A stretch of 44,788 nt of DNA from Pseudomonas fluorescens (GTDB lineage Bacteria; Pseudomonadota; Gammaproteobacteria; Pseudomonadales; Pseudomonadaceae), in assembly GCF_018614775.1 (NCBI RefSeq), contig NZ_JAGGOF010000020.1, positions 1 to 44,788 of the forward strand, given 5' to 3'. Below, piece after piece: positions 42,594 to 44,788 of the stretch. The notes under the pieces are model-generated. The model had not been told where the DNA came from. It made no database searches and worked only from the letters and a program-made list of their open reading frames with translations. Made by a program: the position numbers and the translations under genes. The first letter of the stretch is position 1, and every line of letters begins with the position of its first letter.

Positions 42594-44624
42594 CTAAACC
42601 CGAAACGCATTGATCAACTGCTTGAGCCGCACCACCTGGGCCGACAGCTCACGACTGGCATCCTCCGTCTGGTGCGCCCCCTCAGCAGTGCGCTCACCGG
42701 CGCGATTGATCTCAACGATATTCTGGTCAATATCATGGGCCACCGCCGTCTGCTGCTCGACAGCCGCAGCAATCTGCTGATTCTGGTCCACGATCATGCC
42801 CACGGCGCCGAGAATATTTTCCAAGGCCTGCTGCACCTGTTCCGACTGACCCACCGTGCCACTGGCCATCTCATGACTGGTACCCATCGCCTTCACCGCG
42901 GCGCCCACACCTCCATGCAGCCGCGTGATCATCGCTTCGATTTCTTCAGTCGACTGCTGGGTCCGCTTGGCCAGGGTCCGCACCTCATCGGCCACCACTG
43001 CAAAACCACGCCCCTGCTCACCGGCCCGGGCCGCTTCGATGGCCGCGTTGAGGGCCAGCAGGTTGGTCTGCTCGGCGATGCTCTTGATCACATCCAATAC
43101 CCGGCTGATGGCCTGGCTGTCGGTCGCCAGCTGATTGATCACCTGCACCGACTGATCGATCTCACTGGCCAACCGGGCGATGCTGCCCTGCTGGGATTCC
43201 ACCAGCCCACGGCCACTCAGGGTTTCATCGTTCACGCTGTGAGCGCTGCTGACTGCCGCCGCGGCGCTGCGAGCCACTTCCTGGGCCGTGGCCGACATCT
43301 GGTTCATGGCCGTTGCCACCAGCTCGATCTGGCTGCGCTGCCCGGCAACGGCCTGGTTACTCCGGGCCGATACCGCCTCGACCTGTCCCGCTTGGCGTTC
43401 GACTTCGGCGACGGTGCGACCGACCTGTTCAATCAAGTCATGGATCTTCGCCACCGTGCCGTTGAATACCTCGCCCAGTTCGCCCAGTTCATCCTTGCTG
43501 CGGGCGACGAAATTGACCGTCATGTCCCCGGCGGCCACCTTATCCATCATTGCTCCCAGATGCTGAAGCGTGGTGCGGGTCGACGCATAGAAACCGGCGT
43601 ACAAATAGAAAATCAACAGAAACACCGCCGCCAGCGCCACGGCTTGCAGCACCATGTGGCTGCGGTTCTGCTCCAGGCGCTGCTGCAATTGAACACCGAG
43701 AAAATCCTGGGTCGCCTCGTTCAACCGGTAAGTCTGTGCCATCAGGCCGCTGACCTGTTCGTAGAACGCCGGCCAGGGCGCATCGAGGGTATCGGCCATC
43801 ACCACGTGCTCTTCGATCAGTTCACTGGCTTTCTTGAGGCTGCCCTTGCTGCCGTTGGCCTGCTCGGCCAAGGCCTGCGCGGCCGCCTTGCTGGCGCCCA
43901 GGGCGTCTTGCAGCTTCACATCGTATTCACCCTGGAGCTTCTCGATCTGCGCCAGCAACTCATCGAACCGGGTGCTCGACGCTGAATTGAGAAACCCCAG
44001 CCCCAATGAAGAAGCGCCCAGCGCCCGGCCTTCGCCGAGGATCTGGGTGACTTTCGGGGTCGTGCCGATGATCAACTCGCTGAGCTGACGGATATCACTC
44101 TGGTGGTCGCGACTCAAACCCGCCTGGCTGGCAATGATCTGGCTGAACATCTGCGCATTGTTGAGCAGCTTGCTGATCAGCGCACTCTTGCTCTGCAAGG
44201 AACTCTCGGCCTGTTGGGCCTTGAACGCGGCGATCATCTCGTCACGCTTGGCATCGAAGGCGCTGATCTGCTCGGGGTCGACTGCCATGGCGGTCATGCC
44301 TTGCAGGCGCGTGAGGACCTGTTGTTCGAGGGTACCGATCTTCGTTTCCACATCGCCGGCCTTGCCGGATTGGCCCAGGCTGGCGTTGATCTGCACCAGG
44401 TTGTTCAGCGTCTCCAGGTCCCGGCGCAGGGTCAGGCTGCTGCCTAACAGGTCGAGGCTTTGCAGCTCCACTTGGGTGCCCTGGAATTCCCGGTAGGAAT
44501 CACGCACCAGGAAGAAGTTGGTCACCAGCATCGGCACCAGGAACATCACACTGATCAGGCTGAACTTCATGCCAAAACTCAGGCGATTCATCAGCGCGAC
44601 AGCGGGCCAGAGCAAACTCTTCAC
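42594..44624 (-). CDS. methyl-accepting chemotaxis protein
   Basis: A 676-aa membrane chemoreceptor. TM1 is at residues about 21-40 ([20 protein letters not shown]), then a large (~285-residue) helical periplasmic ligand-binding region of helical-bundle type, TM2 near 325-350 ([16 protein letters not shown]), a HAMP domain ([29 protein letters not shown]) and a cytoplasmic signalling domain with the hairpin tip ([27 protein letters not shown] written in part: [19 protein letters not shown]). No CheR-binding pentapeptide ends the protein (LINAFRV). The start is GTG at 44624, with GGGAG about 9 bases upstream; the next ATG would remove part of the N-terminal segment. The ligand is unknown. Confidence 0.93.
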   Translation of the reverse strand: MKSLLWPAVALMNRLSFGMKFSLISVMFLVPMLVTNFFLVRDSYREFQGTQVELQSLDLLGSSLTLRRDLETLNNLVQINASLGQSGKAGDVETKIGTLEQQVLTRLQGMTAMAVDPEQISAFDAKRDEMIAAFKAQQAESSLQSKSALISKLLNNAQMFSQIIASQAGLSRDHQSDIRQLSELIIGTTPKVTQILGEGRALGASSLGLGFLNSASSTRFDELLAQIEKLQGEYDVKLQDALGASKAAAQALAEQANGSKGSLKKASELIEEHVVMADTLDAPWPAFYEQVSGLMAQTYRLNEATQDFLGVQLQQRLEQNRSHMVLQAVALAAVFLLIFYLYAGFYASTRTTLQHLGAMMDKVAAGDMTVNFVARSKDELGELGEVFNGTVAKIHDLIEQVGRTVAEVERQAGQVEAVSARSNQAVAGQRSQIELVATAMNQMSATAQEVARSAAAAVSSAHSVNDETLSGRGLVESQQGSIARLASEIDQSVQVINQLATDSQAISRVLDVIKSIAEQTNLLALNAAIEAARAGEQGRGFAVVADEVRTLAKRTQQSTEEIEAMITRLHGGVGAAVKAMGTSHEMASGTVGQSEQVQQALENILGAVGMIVDQNQQIAAAVEQQTAVAHDIDQNIVEINRAGERTAEGAHQTEDASRELSAQVVRLKQLINAFRV

Positions 44625-44788
44625 AAGGAAGTCTCCCGGTAGTGTTCTTATTTTTTATGGGCGAGCGCACAGGGACAGCAGAAAGCCACCATTCGGCGCG
44701 CTGTGCCTGTATAGCCTAAATCGACGGAGAGATTTGTAACTTAAGGTTAACGACAGCGAGTATGTCTTGTGGGAGGTCCCGCCCCGTC
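44625..44788. other. upstream region of the chemoreceptor gene at the window edge
   Basis: An A/T-richer stretch (44641-44660) followed by ordinary sequence. No gene start, confident promoter or repeat was recognised. The final bases TGTGGGAGG resemble the start of a REP arm but are cut by the window edge. Confidence 0.4.

Overview
The window is about 45 kb of high-GC chromosome from a Pseudomonas, most likely of the P. fluorescens complex. Three things support this: gene content and order that match the P. aeruginosa dpp/opdP and piuCBA-speC neighbourhoods as I remember them; GC-rich coding with many long antisense open frames; and many short palindromic repeats of the Pseudomonas REP/REPIN type between genes. 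No tRNA, rRNA, IS element, integrase or CRISPR array was seen.

Layout. (1) 1-12,945, + strand: a dipeptide uptake locus with four paralogous periplasmic binding proteins (dppA type), an OprD-family porin (OpdP type) and one inner-membrane complex DppB-C-D-F. (2) 12,946-15,420, - strand: accessory island with an unrecognised 155-aa protein, a small acidic exported protein and an orphan Rhs-core protein with an unrecognised C-terminal tip. (3) prfC (release factor 3), - strand. (4) 17,596-21,051, + strand: a four-gene osmoprotectant (OpuC/OsmU-type) ABC transporter. (5) speC, ornithine decarboxylase, with an unusual leader. (6) 22,752-25,942, - strand: a two-gene unit with a 756-aa protein that reads as an alpha-xenorhabdolysin (Xax) toxin, with A-type and apparently B-type halves in one chain, followed by an unrecognised 299-aa protein. 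(7) 26,158-32,971: iron locus with a Sel1 protein, PiuC hydroxylase, PiuA TonB receptor and a PepSY/flavodoxin-reductase (PiuB-like). (8) A PhoD-family phosphatase. (9) 34,843-42,470: fructose PTS operon fruB-fruK-fruA (-) divergent from fruR (+), then tatD. (10) A methyl-accepting chemotaxis protein.

How the genes work together. OpdP would admit peptides through the outer membrane, the four DppA proteins would bind different peptide sets, and DppBCDF would import them. FruB passes phosphate from PEP to FruA, FruK phosphorylates the resulting fructose-1-phosphate, and FruR controls the operon through a match to the known Pseudomonas Cra site. PiuA, PiuC and the PiuB-like reductase form an iron/siderophore uptake group with a Fur-like site between piuC and piuA.

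The most unusual region is the Xax-like unit between speC and the piu locus. In this family the pore is normally made by two separate proteins, A and B. Here one uninterrupted frame appears to carry both, followed by a co-transcribed unknown gene and preceded by a candidate promoter with two palindromes 21 bp apart. Other points of interest are the orphan Rhs tip, the speC leader (terminator-like hairpin inside a 62-codon frame whose stop overlaps the speC ribosome-binding site), and an AACGTT-centred palindrome upstream of opdP.
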